Below are positions 1-9,233 of a DNA stretch of 64,000 nucleotides, one piece after another. A program made the position numbers and the translations under genes. This DNA comes from Subtercola endophyticus (GTDB lineage Bacteria > Actinomycetota > Actinomycetes > Actinomycetales > Microbacteriaceae). The notes beneath the pieces were generated by a model. It was not told the origin of the DNA. It did no database searches and was given only the letters and a program-made list of their open reading frames with translations. The DNA is taken from assembly GCF_021044565.1 (NCBI RefSeq), contig NZ_CP087997.1, positions 1,240,001 through 1,304,000 on the forward strand, read 5' to 3'. Numbering within the stretch: the first letter of the stretch is position 1; each line of letters begins with the position of its first letter.

Positions 1-713
1 TCGTGCTCGGGCTCGACGAGTCGTGGCGAGGATTGTCTCTGACGATGCCGCTGAAAGAAGAAGTGCTCTCGCTCATCGACTCCGCCGACGTGCAGAGTCT
101 GCTGACGGGCGCGGCGAACACGGTGTTGTTCGGCCGGAGTGGCGATGCGCTCTCGGTGCAGGGCTTCAACACCGACGTCGGAGGCATCGTCGACGCCCTC
201 GCCGGCACGGGAATTTCGCGCAGCAGCGAGGTGCTGATTCTGGGCGCCGGGGCGACGGCACGGTCATCCGTCGTCGCCGCGGCCGAGCTCGGCGCCGAAC
301 ACGTCACCATCGCTGCGCGATCGCCGCAGAAGGCCGAGCAGATCACCGCTGTCGCGACGAATGCCGGTGTGGCGGTCTCGGTGGTGTGGCTGGCCGATGT
401 GCTGGGGGCCGAAGTCGACGCGCCGGTGACGATCAGCACGTTGCCCGGCGGGGCTCTGACCGCCGCCGACATCGCCGGGTTCGCGCCCACCCCCGGCGCC
501 GCCCTGCTCGACGTGGCCTACGACCCGTGGCCGAGCCCGCTGGCCGAGGCGTGGCAATCGCGCGGGGGAGTCGCGGTCTCCGGGCTGTGGATGCTCGCCC
601 ACCAGGCCCTCGCGCAGGTTCGCATCTTCGTGAACGGCGACCCGCAGCTGCGGCTTGCCGACGAGCCCGCCGTCTTCGCGGCCATGACGCGCGCCATCGG
701 GCTCACCGCCTGA
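1..713 (+). CDS. aroE: Shikimate dehydrogenase, 5'-truncated by window edge
   Basis: NADP-dependent reduction of 3-dehydroshikimate to shikimate, fourth step of the chorismate pathway, cytoplasmic. The frame is already open at base 3 and the visible 236 residues begin inside the substrate-binding domain. The visible part holds SLTMPLKEEV with the catalytic Lys (fragment residue 18), FNTDVGG with the catalytic Asp (residue 58), and the dinucleotide-binding loop LILGAGATARSS (about residues 78-89). Compared with the family length of about 270-290 residues, some 40-50 N-terminal residues lie outside the window. The stop at 711-713 is followed by a 121-base gap and then aroC, so this is the first visible gene of an aro cluster. 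No internal damage is visible. Confidence 0.93.
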   Translation, partial: VLGLDESWRGLSLTMPLKEEVLSLIDSADVQSLLTGAANTVLFGRSGDALSVQGFNTDVGGIVDALAGTGISRSSEVLILGAGATARSSVVAAAELGAEHVTIAARSPQKAEQITAVATNAGVAVSVVWLADVLGAEVDAPVTISTLPGGALTAADIAGFAPTPGAALLDVAYDPWPSPLAEAWQSRGGVAVSGLWMLAHQALAQVRIFVNGDPQLRLADEPAVFAAMTRAIGLTA

Positions 714-834
714 GACGTGAGTCCACGCTCAGTTCGGCGCATCCGCGCCTGGTCGAGCAGCAGCGGATGCACCAAGCTGTGTCAACTCGCGGCGACGCCA
801 CGAACCCAGCGCCCGACTATGGGAGGATTGAGGC
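714..834 (+). promoter_or_regulatory. aroE-aroC intergenic gap with strong Shine-Dalgarno
   Basis: This 121-base gap holds a purine-rich GGGAGG followed by TTGAGGC just before the aroC ATG at 835. That supports the chosen aroC start. I see no convincing -10/-35 pair and no terminator hairpin. Confidence 0.4.
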
Positions 835-2055
835 ATGCTTCGTTGGCTCACCGCCGGTGAATCCCACGGCCCCGAACTCATTGCCATCATTGAGGGCCTG
901 CCGTCTGGAATCCCGGTCACCCTGCACGATATCCGCACCGATCTGGCGCGCCGCAAACTCGGTTACGGCCGAGGCGCGCGCATGAAGTTCGAACAAGACG
1001 AGGTGACGGTCTCGGGCGGCGTGATCCACGGGCTCACCATCGGCAGCCCGGTCGCCATTCGCATCGGCAACACGGAGTGGCCCAAGTGGGTCGACGTGAT
1101 GAGCTCCGAGCCCATCGAGAACTACGTTCCGAGTGCCGGCCGCGGGGCTCCGCTGACCCGCCCGCGCCCGGGGCACGCCGACCTGGTGGGCATGCAGAAG
1201 TACGGCTTCGACGAGGCCCGCCCCGTGCTCGAGCGTGCCAGCGCACGTGAGACCGCTGCGCGCGTCGCCCTCGGCGCCGTCGCGAAGAAGTTCCTCGGTG
1301 AGCTGGGCATCACCCTGGTCAGCCACACGCTTTCGATCGGCCCGGTGAGGGTTCCGGATGGCTCGCGCCTGCCCGTGCCGGCCGACGTCGACCTGCTCGA
1401 CGCCGACCCCCTGCGCTGCTTCGACCCCGAGACATCCGCTCTCATGGTGGCCGAGGTCGATCAGGCTCACGAAGACGGCGACACCCTCGGCGGCGTGGTC
1501 GAGGTGCTCGCGTACAACCTGCCGCCCGGCCTCGGCTCGCACGTGCACTGGGATCGGCGTCTCGACTCGCAGCTGGCTGCCGCGCTCATGGGCATCCAGG
1601 CCATCAAGGGCGTCGAGGTGGGCGACGGCTTCGAGACCACGCGCCGCCGCGGGTCGCAGGCGCACGACGAGCTGTTCGAGATCGACGGCGAGATCGAGCG
1701 TTCGAGCGACAAGGCCGGCGGCACCGAGGGCGGCATGAGCACGGGAACCGTGCTGCGCGTTCGCGCCGGAATGAAGCCCATTGCGACGATTCCGCACGCC
1801 CTGCGCACGGTCGACGTCGCGACCGGTGAGGCCGCCGCCGCGCACCACCAGCGCTCCGACGTGTGCGCGGTGCCCGCCGCCGGCGTGGTTGCCGAAGCCA
1901 TGGTGGCGCTCGTGCTCGCGAACGCCGTGCAAGAGAAGTTCGGCGGCGACTCGGTGCGTGAGACGAAGCGCAACCTCGAGGGGTACCTGGCCGCGATTCC
2001 GGATGCTCTGCGAACCGGTTCCGCGAGCGTCGGCGTGCCCGCCGAGCTGCCGTGA
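835..2055 (+). CDS. aroC: Chorismate synthase
   Basis: Anti-1,4-elimination of phosphate from EPSP to give chorismate, using reduced FMN; last step of the common aromatic pathway. The 406-residue length is normal for actinobacteria. The N-terminus [11 protein letters not shown] is the family signature with the conserved His at residue 11. The block [14 protein letters not shown] and the [13 protein letters not shown] region are also typical. The ATG at 835 has a good ribosome site. The gene ends in a 4-base GTGA overlap with aroK, so the two are translationally coupled. aroC-aroK-aroB-aroQ form one operon. Confidence 0.97.
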   Translation: MLRWLTAGESHGPELIAIIEGLPSGIPVTLHDIRTDLARRKLGYGRGARMKFEQDEVTVSGGVIHGLTIGSPVAIRIGNTEWPKWVDVMSSEPIENYVPSAGRGAPLTRPRPGHADLVGMQKYGFDEARPVLERASARETAARVALGAVAKKFLGELGITLVSHTLSIGPVRVPDGSRLPVPADVDLLDADPLRCFDPETSALMVAEVDQAHEDGDTLGGVVEVLAYNLPPGLGSHVHWDRRLDSQLAAALMGIQAIKGVEVGDGFETTRRRGSQAHDELFEIDGEIERSSDKAGGTEGGMSTGTVLRVRAGMKPIATIPHALRTVDVATGEAAAAHHQRSDVCAVPAAGVVAEAMVALVLANAVQEKFGGDSVRETKRNLEGYLAAIPDALRTGSASVGVPAELP

Positions 2056-2555
2056 CCGTCGTCATCATCGGGCCACCGGCCGCGGGCAAGACCCGCATCG
2101 GCCGGCGCATCGCGCACCTGCTCGAGCTGCCGTTCACCGACACCGACAAGCAGATCGTCGCCTTGCACGGGCCCATCCCTGCCATTTTCGAGGCGCAGGG
2201 CGAGCAGGCCTTCCGCACGCTCGAGCGGGCCGAGGTCGTTCGTGCCCTGGCGAGCGGCGGCGTGGTGTCGTTCGGCGGCGGCGCTGTGCTCAACCGCGCC
2301 ACCCAGGCCGACCTCGACGGCTGCCTCGTCGTACTCTTCACCGCCACGGCCGAGGCAGTTTCAGCACGCCTCGGCAATTCCAAGCGCCCTCTCGTTCCCG
2401 ATATCGACTCGTGGCAGCGGGTCGCGGATGCCCGGCACGACCTCTACGAGAGCCTCGCCGACATGACCATCGACACTTCGCACCGCAAGGCCGACGACAT
2501 CGCTGCAGATGTAGCCGCCTGGGTGCGCACGCAGCTCGCCAAGGAGACCGTATGA
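2052..2555 (+). CDS. aroK: Shikimate kinase
   Basis: ATP-dependent phosphorylation of shikimate to shikimate 3-phosphate. The protein has 167 residues. The P-loop reads GPPAAGKT at residues 7-14, with Ala where many family members have Gly before GKT/S. The DTD motif at residues 30-32 fits the shikimate/Mg site, and FGGGAVL near residue 73 is the usual substrate-contact loop. It starts with GTG in a GTGA overlap with aroC and stops in an ATGA overlap with aroB. A nucleoside kinase of the same fold is a remote alternative, but context settles it. Confidence 0.95.
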   Translation: MTVVIIGPPAAGKTRIGRRIAHLLELPFTDTDKQIVALHGPIPAIFEAQGEQAFRTLERAEVVRALASGGVVSFGGGAVLNRATQADLDGCLVVLFTATAEAVSARLGNSKRPLVPDIDSWQRVADARHDLYESLADMTIDTSHRKADDIAADVAAWVRTQLAKETV

Positions 2556-3712
2556 CCACCGACACCACGCCCGCGACCGCGAACGCGGCAGACGGCGCCG
2601 GCACGACACCGGACCCGGCCGCCGACATTCCCACGATCATCCGCGTCTCGGGGGCAGCGGGCGGTGCGGCGGGATCGTACGAGGTCGTCGTCGGCCGCGG
2701 AGTGCTGTCGAGCCTGCGCGACTCGTTCGCCTCGGGTGTGCGCAAGGTGCTCATCGTGCACGCTCCGCCGCTGGCCGACTGGGCGGGGGCGCTTCGCGAC
2801 GAACTCAAGGGCGACTACGAGGTGCTGCTCGCCGAGGTTCCGGATGGTGAGGGCGCGAAGCGGGTCGAGGTGGCGTCGTTCCTCTGGCAGATTCTGGGGC
2901 AGGCCGACTTCACGCGCTCCGACGCCATCGTGGGCTTCGGTGGGGGAGCGACCACCGACCTCGCCGGGTTCGTGGCGGCCACCTGGCTGCGCGGCGTTCA
3001 GCTCATCCAGGCGCCGACAACGTTGCTCGGCATGGTCGACGCTGCCGTCGGGGGTAAGACGGGCATCAACACCGCCGAGGGCAAGAACCTCGTCGGCGCT
3101 TTCTACGCGCCCAGCGCCGTGATCGCCGATCTCGACACGCTCGTGAGCCTGCCGCGCAACGACCTGCTCGCCGGCTTCGCCGAGGTCGTGAAGTGCGGGT
3201 TCATCGGCGAGCCCGAGATTCTCGACATCATCGAGGCCGATGTCGAGCTCGCGACCGACCCGCTGTCGCCGCAATTCCGCCGGCTGATCGAGCTGTCGAT
3301 CGGGCTCAAGGCGCGTGTCGTCAGCGAAGACTTCACGGAGTCGGGTCTGCGCGAGATTCTCAATTACGGGCACACCCTCGGTCACGCCATCGAGCACACC
3401 GAGCGGTACCAGTGGCGCCACGGGGCCGCAGTGTCGGTCGGCATGATGTTCGCTGCAGAGCTCTCGCGTCTCACCGGCACCCTCAGCGATACCGCGGTCG
3501 AGCGGCAGCGCCGCATTCTCGAGTCGCTGACGCTGCCCACGACGTACCCGGTCGGCCGGTGGAAGACCCTGCTTGCCGCCATGCAGCGCGACAAGAAGGC
3601 GCGCGGGTCGATGCTGCGCTTCATCGTGCTCGACGACATCGGCAAGCCGTCGGTGCTGGCCGGGCCCGAGACGTCGTTGCTGTTCGCGGCCTACCAGGAG
3701 GTCGGCTCATGA
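2552..3712 (+). CDS. aroB: 3-dehydroquinate synthase
   Basis: NAD- and metal-dependent cyclisation of DAHP to 3-dehydroquinate. The protein has 386 residues from ATG 2552, which overlaps the aroK stop (ATGA). The NAD-binding motif [13 protein letters not shown], the lysine-rich [16 protein letters not shown] loop and the metal-ligand region [11 protein letters not shown] are all visible. The first about 30 residues are a Thr/Ala/Pro-rich tail before the folded domain begins at IIRVSG. An upstream reading frame in the same register (from 1781) is a shadow of aroC and is not part of the protein. Confidence 0.96.
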   Translation: MTTDTTPATANAADGAGTTPDPAADIPTIIRVSGAAGGAAGSYEVVVGRGVLSSLRDSFASGVRKVLIVHAPPLADWAGALRDELKGDYEVLLAEVPDGEGAKRVEVASFLWQILGQADFTRSDAIVGFGGGATTDLAGFVAATWLRGVQLIQAPTTLLGMVDAAVGGKTGINTAEGKNLVGAFYAPSAVIADLDTLVSLPRNDLLAGFAEVVKCGFIGEPEILDIIEADVELATDPLSPQFRRLIELSIGLKARVVSEDFTESGLREILNYGHTLGHAIEHTERYQWRHGAAVSVGMMFAAELSRLTGTLSDTAVERQRRILESLTLPTTYPVGRWKTLLAAMQRDKKARGSMLRFIVLDDIGKPSVLAGPETSLLFAAYQEVGS

Positions 3713-4212
3713 GCGAGAACGCGCCGGGCGCAGCCGGCGAGGGGGCCTCACCCCGGGCATCCAGTAGCGGCCAGACGCACGTGCTGGTGCTCAACGGACC
3801 GAACCTCGGCCGCCTCGGCAGCCGTGAGCCCGACGTGTACGGCAACCAAGACCTCGCCGCGCTCACCACCCTGCTCGAGCGCTCGGCGCCCGTGGGCTTC
3901 ACCATCGAGGTGCGGCAGACCGACGACGAGGGTGAACTCATCGGCTGGCTGCACGGGGCGGTGGATGCCCGCACTCCGGTCATTCTGAACCCCGCCGCCT
4001 TCACGCACTACTCGTACGGGTTGCGCGATGCCGCCGCCATGGTGACGAAAGCCGGACTGCCGCTGATCGAGGTGCACATCTCGAACCCGCACGCGCGCGA
4101 GACGTTTCGGCACACGAGTGTGATCTCGGGCATCGCGACCGGAGTCATTGCGGGGTTCGGGTTCGAGTCGTATCGGTTGGCGCTGGATTACCTGGAGCGC
4201 ACGCTGGGCTAG
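3709..4212 (+). CDS. aroQ: 3-dehydroquinate dehydratase, type II
   Basis: Dehydration of 3-dehydroquinate to 3-dehydroshikimate by the type II dodecameric enzyme. The 167-residue product starts at ATG 3709 in an ATGA overlap with the aroB stop. After a 24-residue disordered Gly/Ser/Ala-rich head come [19 protein letters not shown] (the type II signature with the catalytic Arg and Tyr), [15 protein letters not shown] and [11 protein letters not shown] with the active-site His. It ends the aro operon; a hairpin lies just downstream at 4222-4256. Confidence 0.96.
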   Translation: MSENAPGAAGEGASPRASSSGQTHVLVLNGPNLGRLGSREPDVYGNQDLAALTTLLERSAPVGFTIEVRQTDDEGELIGWLHGAVDARTPVILNPAAFTHYSYGLRDAAAMVTKAGLPLIEVHISNPHARETFRHTSVISGIATGVIAGFGFESYRLALDYLERTLG

Positions 4213-4221
4213 GTAGTCGTT

Positions 4222-4256
4222 CGCTCGGCGAGAGCCGGGCATCCACTCGCCGAGCG
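4222..4256. repeat. Perfect 11-bp inverted repeat downstream of aroQ
   Basis: The arms CGCTCGGCGAG (4222-4232) and CTCGCCGAGCG (4246-4256) pair perfectly around a 13-base loop that contains GGGCATCC. There is no run of T after it, so a Rho-independent terminator is possible but not typical. It is the first of a series of intergenic hairpins in this window. Confidence 0.6.
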
Positions 4257-4285
4257 CTCTCTCAGCCTCGGCACGAATCCTCGAC

Positions 4286-4291
4286 TACACT
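4286..4291 (+). promoter_or_regulatory. Candidate -10 element for efp
   Basis: TACACT fits the actinobacterial TANNNT -10 pattern. It would start a transcript near 4298, with a leader of about 48 bases before the efp ATG. The leader contains a small GGGCC/GGCCC hairpin. No clear -35 box is visible. Confidence 0.35.
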
Positions 4292-4345
4292 GGTATGTCG
4301 GGCCGATACTGGCCCCAGCTCTTTCTCAAATGAATGGATTCACCC

Positions 4346-4915
4346 ATGGCTTCGACAAGCGACATCAGTAACGGCGTAGTGATGAAGATCGACGGGCAGC
4401 TCTGGGCTGTCGTCGAGTTCCAGCACGTCAAGCCCGGCAAGGGTGGGGCATTCGTTCGCACCAAGATCAAGAACGTGGTCTCGGGCAAGGTCGTCGACCG
4501 TACCTTCAACGCCGGCGCCAAGATCGAGACGGCCAACGTCGACCGCCGCGACTACACCTACCTCTACAACGACGGCCAGGACTTCGTGTTCATGGACACC
4601 GACACCTACGAGCAGCTGCCGGTCAGCGCTACCGTCGTCGGTGACGCCAAGAACTACATGCTCGAGAACCAGACGGCCACCATCGCGCTGCACGAAGATG
4701 CGCCGCTGTACGTCGAGCTGCCTGCGTCGGTCATCCTCGAGATCACCTACACCGAGCCGGGCCTGCAGGGCGACCGTTCCACCGGCGGCACCAAGCCGGC
4801 CACCGTCGAGACCGGCCATCAGATTCAGGTTCCGCTCTTTCTCGAGCAGGGCACCAAGGTCAAGGTCGACACGCGCACCGGAGACTACCTCGGCCGCATC
4901 ACCGACAAGGGCTGA
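4346..4915 (+). CDS. efp: Elongation factor P
   Basis: EF-P binds the ribosome between P and E sites and relieves stalling at proline stretches. The 189-residue product has the three OB-like domains of normal length. The start at ATG 4346 ([10 protein letters not shown]) is preferred over the in-frame ATG 4334 because family members begin at this point. The tip loop reads [13 protein letters not shown] with the functional lysine at residue 32. I see no modification enzyme (epmA, epmB, ymfI or earP type) in the window. It is followed by nusB after 6 bases. Confidence 0.95.
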   Translation: MASTSDISNGVVMKIDGQLWAVVEFQHVKPGKGGAFVRTKIKNVVSGKVVDRTFNAGAKIETANVDRRDYTYLYNDGQDFVFMDTDTYEQLPVSATVVGDAKNYMLENQTATIALHEDAPLYVELPASVILEITYTEPGLQGDRSTGGTKPATVETGHQIQVPLFLEQGTKVKVDTRTGDYLGRITDKG

Positions 4916-4921
4916 TCGGCC

Positions 4922-5344
4922 TTGAGCGCACGAACCAAGGCGCGCAAGCGTGCCCTCGACGTTCTGTACGCGGCAGACGTGCGGCAGATCTCGATCAACG
5001 AATCCCTCGCCGCCGAGGCTGCTCGCGCCCTGACGCAGCCCGACCGTGAGTCGTCGTGGCTGTACGCCCGCGACATCGTCGACGGCGTCGTGGCGCACGG
5101 CTACGAGATCGACGAACTGATCGAGACGTACGCCGTCGGCTGGACCCTCGGCCGCATGCCGCACATCGACCGAGCCCTGCTGCGCATCGGCATCTGGGAG
5201 ATCCTGTACAACGACGAGGTTCCGGATGCCGTGGCCATCGCCGAGGCCGTCGAAGCCGCCCAGTCGCTCTCCACCGATGCTTCTGCCGCCTTCATCAACG
5301 GCATCCTGGCCAAAATCGCCTCCTCGAAGGGCGTCGCCCACTAG
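4922..5344 (+). CDS. nusB: Transcription antitermination factor NusB
   Basis: NusB works with NusE (S10) on boxA RNA in rRNA antitermination. The 140-residue all-helical protein has the family features: SARTKARKRALDVLYAADVR at the N-terminus, RMPHIDRALLRIGIWEIL in the middle, and DEVPDAVAIAEAVEAAQ towards the C-terminus. The start is TTG at 4922, 6 bases after the efp stop; no ATG gives the conserved N-terminus. The efp-nusB order is common in actinobacteria, usually beside the aro and pyr genes as here. Confidence 0.93.
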   Translation: MSARTKARKRALDVLYAADVRQISINESLAAEAARALTQPDRESSWLYARDIVDGVVAHGYEIDELIETYAVGWTLGRMPHIDRALLRIGIWEILYNDEVPDAVAIAEAVEAAQSLSTDASAAFINGILAKIASSKGVAH

Positions 5345-5356
5345 CGACAAAAAGCT

Positions 5357-5409
5357 AGGAGATTTCGAGGGTGTAGCGGCCATACCGCGGTATCCCCTCG
5401 AAATCGCCT
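5357..5409. terminator. Hairpin downstream of nusB, possible terminator
   Basis: The arms at 5357-5371 and 5395-5409 pair at 14 of 15 positions (AGGAGATTTCGAGGG with its near complement). The 23-base loop contains the 12-base palindrome ATACCGCGGTAT (5382-5393). CTTTTCTT follows, a weak U-tract. It separates efp-nusB from the pyr operon and may be a terminator. It also belongs to the set of long intergenic hairpins discussed in the findings. Confidence 0.5.
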
Positions 5410-5454
5410 CTTTTCTTGCGCGTGCGGTCAGACCGAGGGCACAGCCAGGGCTGG

Positions 5455-5460
5455 TAATGT
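5455..5460 (+). promoter_or_regulatory. Candidate -10 element of the pyr operon
   Basis: TAATGT fits TANNNT and would start transcription near 5467, giving a leader of about 50 bases that contains the whole PyrR site and the pyrR ribosome site. No convincing -35 is visible. Confidence 0.35.
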
Positions 5461-5486
5461 GGAAGTATACCGAAAACCTTTAAGTG

Positions 5487-5514
5487 CCGTCCTGTGAGGC
5501 GGGGAAGGGGGCGG
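5487..5514 (+). promoter_or_regulatory. PyrR-binding hairpin over the pyrR ribosome site
   Basis: The stem CCGTCC (5487-5492) pairs with GGGCGG (5509-5514), with one G-U pair, around the core TGTGAGGCGGGGAAGG. This core resembles the PyrR-binding consensus (GAGGC...AAGG). The purine tract GGGGAAGGGGG, which must act as Shine-Dalgarno for the ATG at 5518, lies inside the hairpin. No terminator follows. UMP-loaded PyrR would therefore block translation rather than transcription, as described for Mycobacterium smegmatis. Recognition is from sequence pattern; binding is inferred. Confidence 0.75.
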
Positions 5515-5517
5515 AGT

Positions 5518-6171
5518 ATGGCGCGAGTTGTGCTGTCTCAGGCCGATATGCAGCGGGCGTTGACCCGCATCTCGCACGAGATCCTTGAATCGAACAAGGG
5601 CGCGGCCGACCTGGTGATTCTGGGCATTCCCACGCGCGGGGTGTTTCTGGCGCAGCGCATTGCGGCGATCATCCAGCGCATCGAGCCCGACACGGCAGGT
5701 GCCGGCGGTGGCGATCTGAACCCCGGGGTCGGCAGCGGCTCGTCGATGGTGGGGGCGCTCGACGCCACGATGTACCGCGACGACCTCTCGCGAAACCGCA
5801 CCCGCACACCCTCACCGACACAGATTCCGGCCGGGGGAGTCGACGGCAAGACCGTCGTGCTCGTGGACGACGTGCTGTACTCGGGGCGCACCATTCGCGC
5901 GGCGCTCGACGCGCTGAACGACATCGGGCGCCCGCGCGTGGTGCGACTCGCCGTGCTGATCGACCGCGGGCACCGCGAGCTGCCGATTCGCGCCGACTTC
6001 GTGGGCAAGAACCTGCCGACGTCGACGGATGAACGGATCAACGTGCGGCTCGCCGAGCTCGATGGCGTCGAAGAGGTCAGCATCGAGAACCGTGCCGCCG
6101 AGCATCCGGATGCCGGCACAGCGCCGACTACCCCGGCGAACACCAGCAACGCCACCGAGGCGAGCGCATGA
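5518..6171 (+). CDS. pyrR: Bifunctional PyrR: pyr operon regulator / uracil phosphoribosyltransferase
   Basis: PyrR senses uridine nucleotides, binds pyr leader RNA and converts uracil plus PRPP to UMP. The 217-residue product has the PRPP-binding motif [13 protein letters not shown] and the typical TMYRDDL and [18 protein letters not shown] blocks. It is longer than the usual 180-190 residues through a Gly-rich insert near residues 60-75 and a C-terminal tail of about 30 Ala/Thr/Pro-rich residues. The start ATG 5518 is chosen over GTG 5494 because the latter would translate the PyrR hairpin. It overlaps pyrB by ATGA. Confidence 0.95.
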   Translation: MARVVLSQADMQRALTRISHEILESNKGAADLVILGIPTRGVFLAQRIAAIIQRIEPDTAGAGGGDLNPGVGSGSSMVGALDATMYRDDLSRNRTRTPSPTQIPAGGVDGKTVVLVDDVLYSGRTIRAALDALNDIGRPRVVRLAVLIDRGHRELPIRADFVGKNLPTSTDERINVRLAELDGVEEVSIENRAAEHPDAGTAPTTPANTSNATEASA

Positions 6172-7124
6172 GGCACCTGCTCACCACCAAACACCTGAGC
6201 CGCGACGCCGCGATCCAGATTCTCGACGTGGCCGAAGACATGGCCGACGTCGCCACCCGCGAGGTCAAGAAGCTGCCGACCCTGCGCGGTAAGACCGTGG
6301 TGAACCTCTTCTTCGAGGATTCCACCCGCACGCGCATCTCGTTCGAGGCTGCTGCCAAACGCCTCAGCGCCGATGTGATCAACTTCAGCGCCAAAGGCTC
6401 GAGCGTCTCGAAGGGCGAAAGCCTCAAAGACACCGCCCAGACGCTCGCTGCCATGGGCGCCGACGCCGTGGTGATTCGGCACCAGAGCAGCGGCGCCCCG
6501 CAGGTGCTCGCCGAGAGCGGCTGGATCGACGCGCCCATCGTGAACGCGGGCGACGGCACCCACGAGCATCCGACCCAGGCCCTGCTCGACGCCTTCACCA
6601 TGCGCCGCCGCCTCTACAACGGCCAGAGCCGCGGCCGCGATCTCGACGGGGTCAGCGTGGTGATCGTCGGCGACATCCTGCACTCCCGCGTGGCCCGCTC
6701 GAACCTCTGGCTGCTCGAGACCCTCGGCGCGCACGTGACCTTCGTGGCCCCCGCCACGCTGGTACCGCTCGGCGCCGAGACCTGGCCGGTGACCGTGAGC
6801 TACGACCTCGACGCGACCCTCGCCGCCGAGAAGCCCGACGTGGTGATGATGCTGCGCATTCAGAGCGAGCGGATGAACGCGGCCTTCTTTCCCAACGCCC
6901 GCGAGTATTCGCGTGAGTGGGGTCTTGACGACGTGCGCTTCGCAGCGCTGCCCACGGATACGATTGTCATGCACCCCGGCCCGATGAACCGCGGGCTCGA
7001 GATCTCTGCGGCGGCCGCCGATTCCGCCCAGTCCACCGTGCTCGAGCAGGTCACCAACGGGGTGTCGATCCGGATGGCCGTGCTCTACCTGCTGCTCTCC
7101 GGCGACCGAGAGGCCCTGCTCTGA
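6168..7124 (+). CDS. pyrB: Aspartate carbamoyltransferase catalytic subunit
   Basis: Condenses carbamoyl phosphate with aspartate, the committed step of pyrimidine synthesis. The 318 residues include [13 protein letters not shown], the carbamoyl-phosphate motif STRTR, the [10 protein letters not shown] loop and the C-terminal MHPGPMNRG. No regulatory pyrI chain is present nearby, consistent with the actinobacterial form that associates with dihydroorotase. The start overlaps the pyrR stop (ATGA) and the stop overlaps the pyrC start (TGATG). Confidence 0.97.
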   Translation: MRHLLTTKHLSRDAAIQILDVAEDMADVATREVKKLPTLRGKTVVNLFFEDSTRTRISFEAAAKRLSADVINFSAKGSSVSKGESLKDTAQTLAAMGADAVVIRHQSSGAPQVLAESGWIDAPIVNAGDGTHEHPTQALLDAFTMRRRLYNGQSRGRDLDGVSVVIVGDILHSRVARSNLWLLETLGAHVTFVAPATLVPLGAETWPVTVSYDLDATLAAEKPDVVMMLRIQSERMNAAFFPNAREYSREWGLDDVRFAALPTDTIVMHPGPMNRGLEISAAAADSAQSTVLEQVTNGVSIRMAVLYLLLSGDREALL

Positions 7125-8470
7125 TGACCACAAGCACCAGCTACCTGATTTCGGGCGCGACGCTGCCGAATGGCTCGCGCGCCGACCTGCTGGTTCAGGA
7201 TGCCCGCATCACCGCCGTGGGCACGAACCTCGACACCGGCTCAGAAGTCACCGTCATCGACGCCGACGGACTCATCGCGCTGCCCGGCCTGGTCGACCTG
7301 CACACCCACCTTCGCGAACCCGGATTCGAGCAGAGCGAGACCGTGCTCACCGGGTCCCGCGCGGCCGCGGCTGGGGGCTTCACCAGCGTCTTCGCCATGG
7401 CCAACACCCTGCCCGTCTCCGACACCGCCGGGGTCGTCGAGCAAGTACAGGCGCTCGGTGACGCGGCCGGCTACGCCACCGTGCGCCCGATCGGGGCCGT
7501 GACCGTGGGCCTGGCCGGCGAACGGCTGAGCGAGATCGGCGCGATGGCGCACTCCCGCGCCCAGGTGCGTGTCTTCTCCGACGACGGCAAGTGTGTGCAC
7601 GATTCGCTGCTGATGCGACGCGCTCTCGAGTACGTGCGAACCTTCGACGGCGTCGTCGCCCAGCACGCGCAAGACCCGCGGCTCACCGAGAACGCCCAGA
7701 TGAACGAGGGCGCTCTCTCGAGCGAACTCGGGCTGAAGGGCTGGCCGGCGGTCGCCGAGGAGTCGATCATCGCCCGTGACGTGCTGCTGGCAGAGCACGT
7801 GGGAGCACGGTTGCACGTGTGTCACGTTTCGACCGCGGGCTCGGTGGAGGTCATCCGGTGGGCGAAGAGTCGCGGCATCACGGTGACGGCCGAGGCGACC
7901 CCGCACCACCTGCTGCTCACCGAAGATCTCATTCGCAGTTACGACGCGCGCTACAAGGTGAACCCGCCGCTGCGCCGCGATGAAGACGTGCAGGCGCTTC
8001 GCGAGGGTCTCGCCGACGGAACGATCGACATCATCGCCACCGACCACGCCCCGCACCCGAAAGAGTCGAAAGAGGCCGAGTGGGATGCCGCGAGCTTCGG
8101 CATGGTCGGTCTCGAGTCGGCGCTCAGCGTCGCGCAGACCGCCCTCATCGACACTGGCCTTCTGACCTGGGCCGACATCGCCCGGGTGCTCTCGCAGACT
8201 CCCGCCGACATCGGGCGCCTCGCAGACCACTCACACGACTTCGAAGTGGGAGCCCCGGCGAACTTCACGCTGGTCGACCCCGCGAACACCAGCACGTTCG
8301 ACCTCGGCCGGCTCGCCGGCAAGAGCACGAACTCGCCGTACCTCGGGCGAACCCTCTCCGGCCGGGTGGAATACACGTTCCACCACGGCTATCCCACCGT
8401 CAGCGCCGCCGCCGTGCGGCCCGACGACGAGGTCGCCCGCGCGGCCGCAGCATGGAAAGCAGGTAACTGA
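7124..8470 (+). CDS. pyrC: Dihydroorotase
   Basis: Zinc-dependent ring closure of carbamoyl-aspartate to dihydroorotate. The protein has 448 residues and is of class I. The metal-binding DLHTHLREPG is near residue 60 and further ligands are in the HVCHVSTAGS and DHAPHP segments. The TPHHLLL motif is also present. It is tightly coupled to pyrB. A related cyclic amidohydrolase would be the only alternative, and the operon excludes it. Confidence 0.96.
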   Translation: MTTSTSYLISGATLPNGSRADLLVQDARITAVGTNLDTGSEVTVIDADGLIALPGLVDLHTHLREPGFEQSETVLTGSRAAAAGGFTSVFAMANTLPVSDTAGVVEQVQALGDAAGYATVRPIGAVTVGLAGERLSEIGAMAHSRAQVRVFSDDGKCVHDSLLMRRALEYVRTFDGVVAQHAQDPRLTENAQMNEGALSSELGLKGWPAVAEESIIARDVLLAEHVGARLHVCHVSTAGSVEVIRWAKSRGITVTAEATPHHLLLTEDLIRSYDARYKVNPPLRRDEDVQALREGLADGTIDIIATDHAPHPKESKEAEWDAASFGMVGLESALSVAQTALIDTGLLTWADIARVLSQTPADIGRLADHSHDFEVGAPANFTLVDPANTSTFDLGRLAGKSTNSPYLGRTLSGRVEYTFHHGYPTVSAAAVRPDDEVARAAAAWKAGN

Positions 8471-8471
8471 C

Positions 8472-9233
8472 ATGGACCCGAACCAGATCGGCCCGGCCCT
8501 CATCGTTCTCGCGATTCTCGTGGTGATCTACCTCGGCATGGCCTGGGCGTGGCGAGCGCGCAAGCGCCGCCAGGCGGCCTTCGAGGTGAAGACCGAGACG
8601 CCCGTGGATGCCGGTGAGCTGCTGCTCGAAGTACCGATGCTCTACGTCGCCACGACGCCGGCCAACAAGCCGCTCGAACGCCTCGCGCTGCCCGGCCTCG
8701 CCTTTCGCGGCCGCGGAACGTTCATCGTGTGGCGCCGCGGCATCACCATCTCGGTGAACGGCGAGCCCGACGTGTTCGTGCCGCTCGAGCAGATCCGCTC
8801 CATCGGAACCTCGACCTACGCTATCGACCGCGTGGTCGAGAGCGGCGGGCTCACCCGCCTCGACTGGACCACCTCGCTCGCCGGTTCTGACGCCGACCGC
8901 TTTCGGGCCGCAACGGTCGGCGCGACTCGCCGCGAGAAGAAGGCCGCGATCGCTGCCGCCGTCTCGTCGGCGCACGACACCACAGAGGCACTGGCCGCCG
9001 TCGTCTCGGCGAGCGCCGAGGTAGAAGCCGAGGCACAAGCCGCCGCAGAGGCAGCCGCACAGGCCGAAGCGAAAGCCGCCGCTGCCTCTTCTGCACCGCG
9101 CCCGCACCTGACCGCCGACATCGAGTCGTACGTGCGCATCCTCGACTCCACCGATGCCCTGCGCGTTCTCAGCACCGTGCAGTCGCTGCTGCCGCAGCAC
9201 GACCTCCCCAGCCAAGAAGGGCACCTCGCGTGA
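8472..9233 (+). CDS. PH-like single-pass membrane protein of the pyr operon
   Basis: Function not known to me beyond family resemblance. A single membrane helix lies at about residues 8-27 ([19 protein letters not shown]), followed by a basic stop. A domain of about 110 residues rich in beta strands ([33 protein letters not shown]) resembles the PH-like transporter-associated domain often annotated at this site. A long Ala/Glu helix, probably coiled coil, spans about residues 150-205. The protein (253 residues) is longer than the about 170 residues I expect, mainly through that helix. It sits one base after pyrC and overlaps carA by GTGA, so it is co-translated with the pathway. Confidence 0.8.
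   Translation: MDPNQIGPALIVLAILVVIYLGMAWAWRARKRRQAAFEVKTETPVDAGELLLEVPMLYVATTPANKPLERLALPGLAFRGRGTFIVWRRGITISVNGEPDVFVPLEQIRSIGTSTYAIDRVVESGGLTRLDWTTSLAGSDADRFRAATVGATRREKKAAIAAAVSSAHDTTEALAAVVSASAEVEAEAQAAAEAAAQAEAKAAAASSAPRPHLTADIESYVRILDSTDALRVLSTVQSLLPQHDLPSQEGHLA

Noticed and set aside
1781..2551. Open frame upstream in register with aroB
   Set aside because: It crosses aroC and aroK out of their frames; the real aroB start at 2552 has the ATGA overlap and fits the family.
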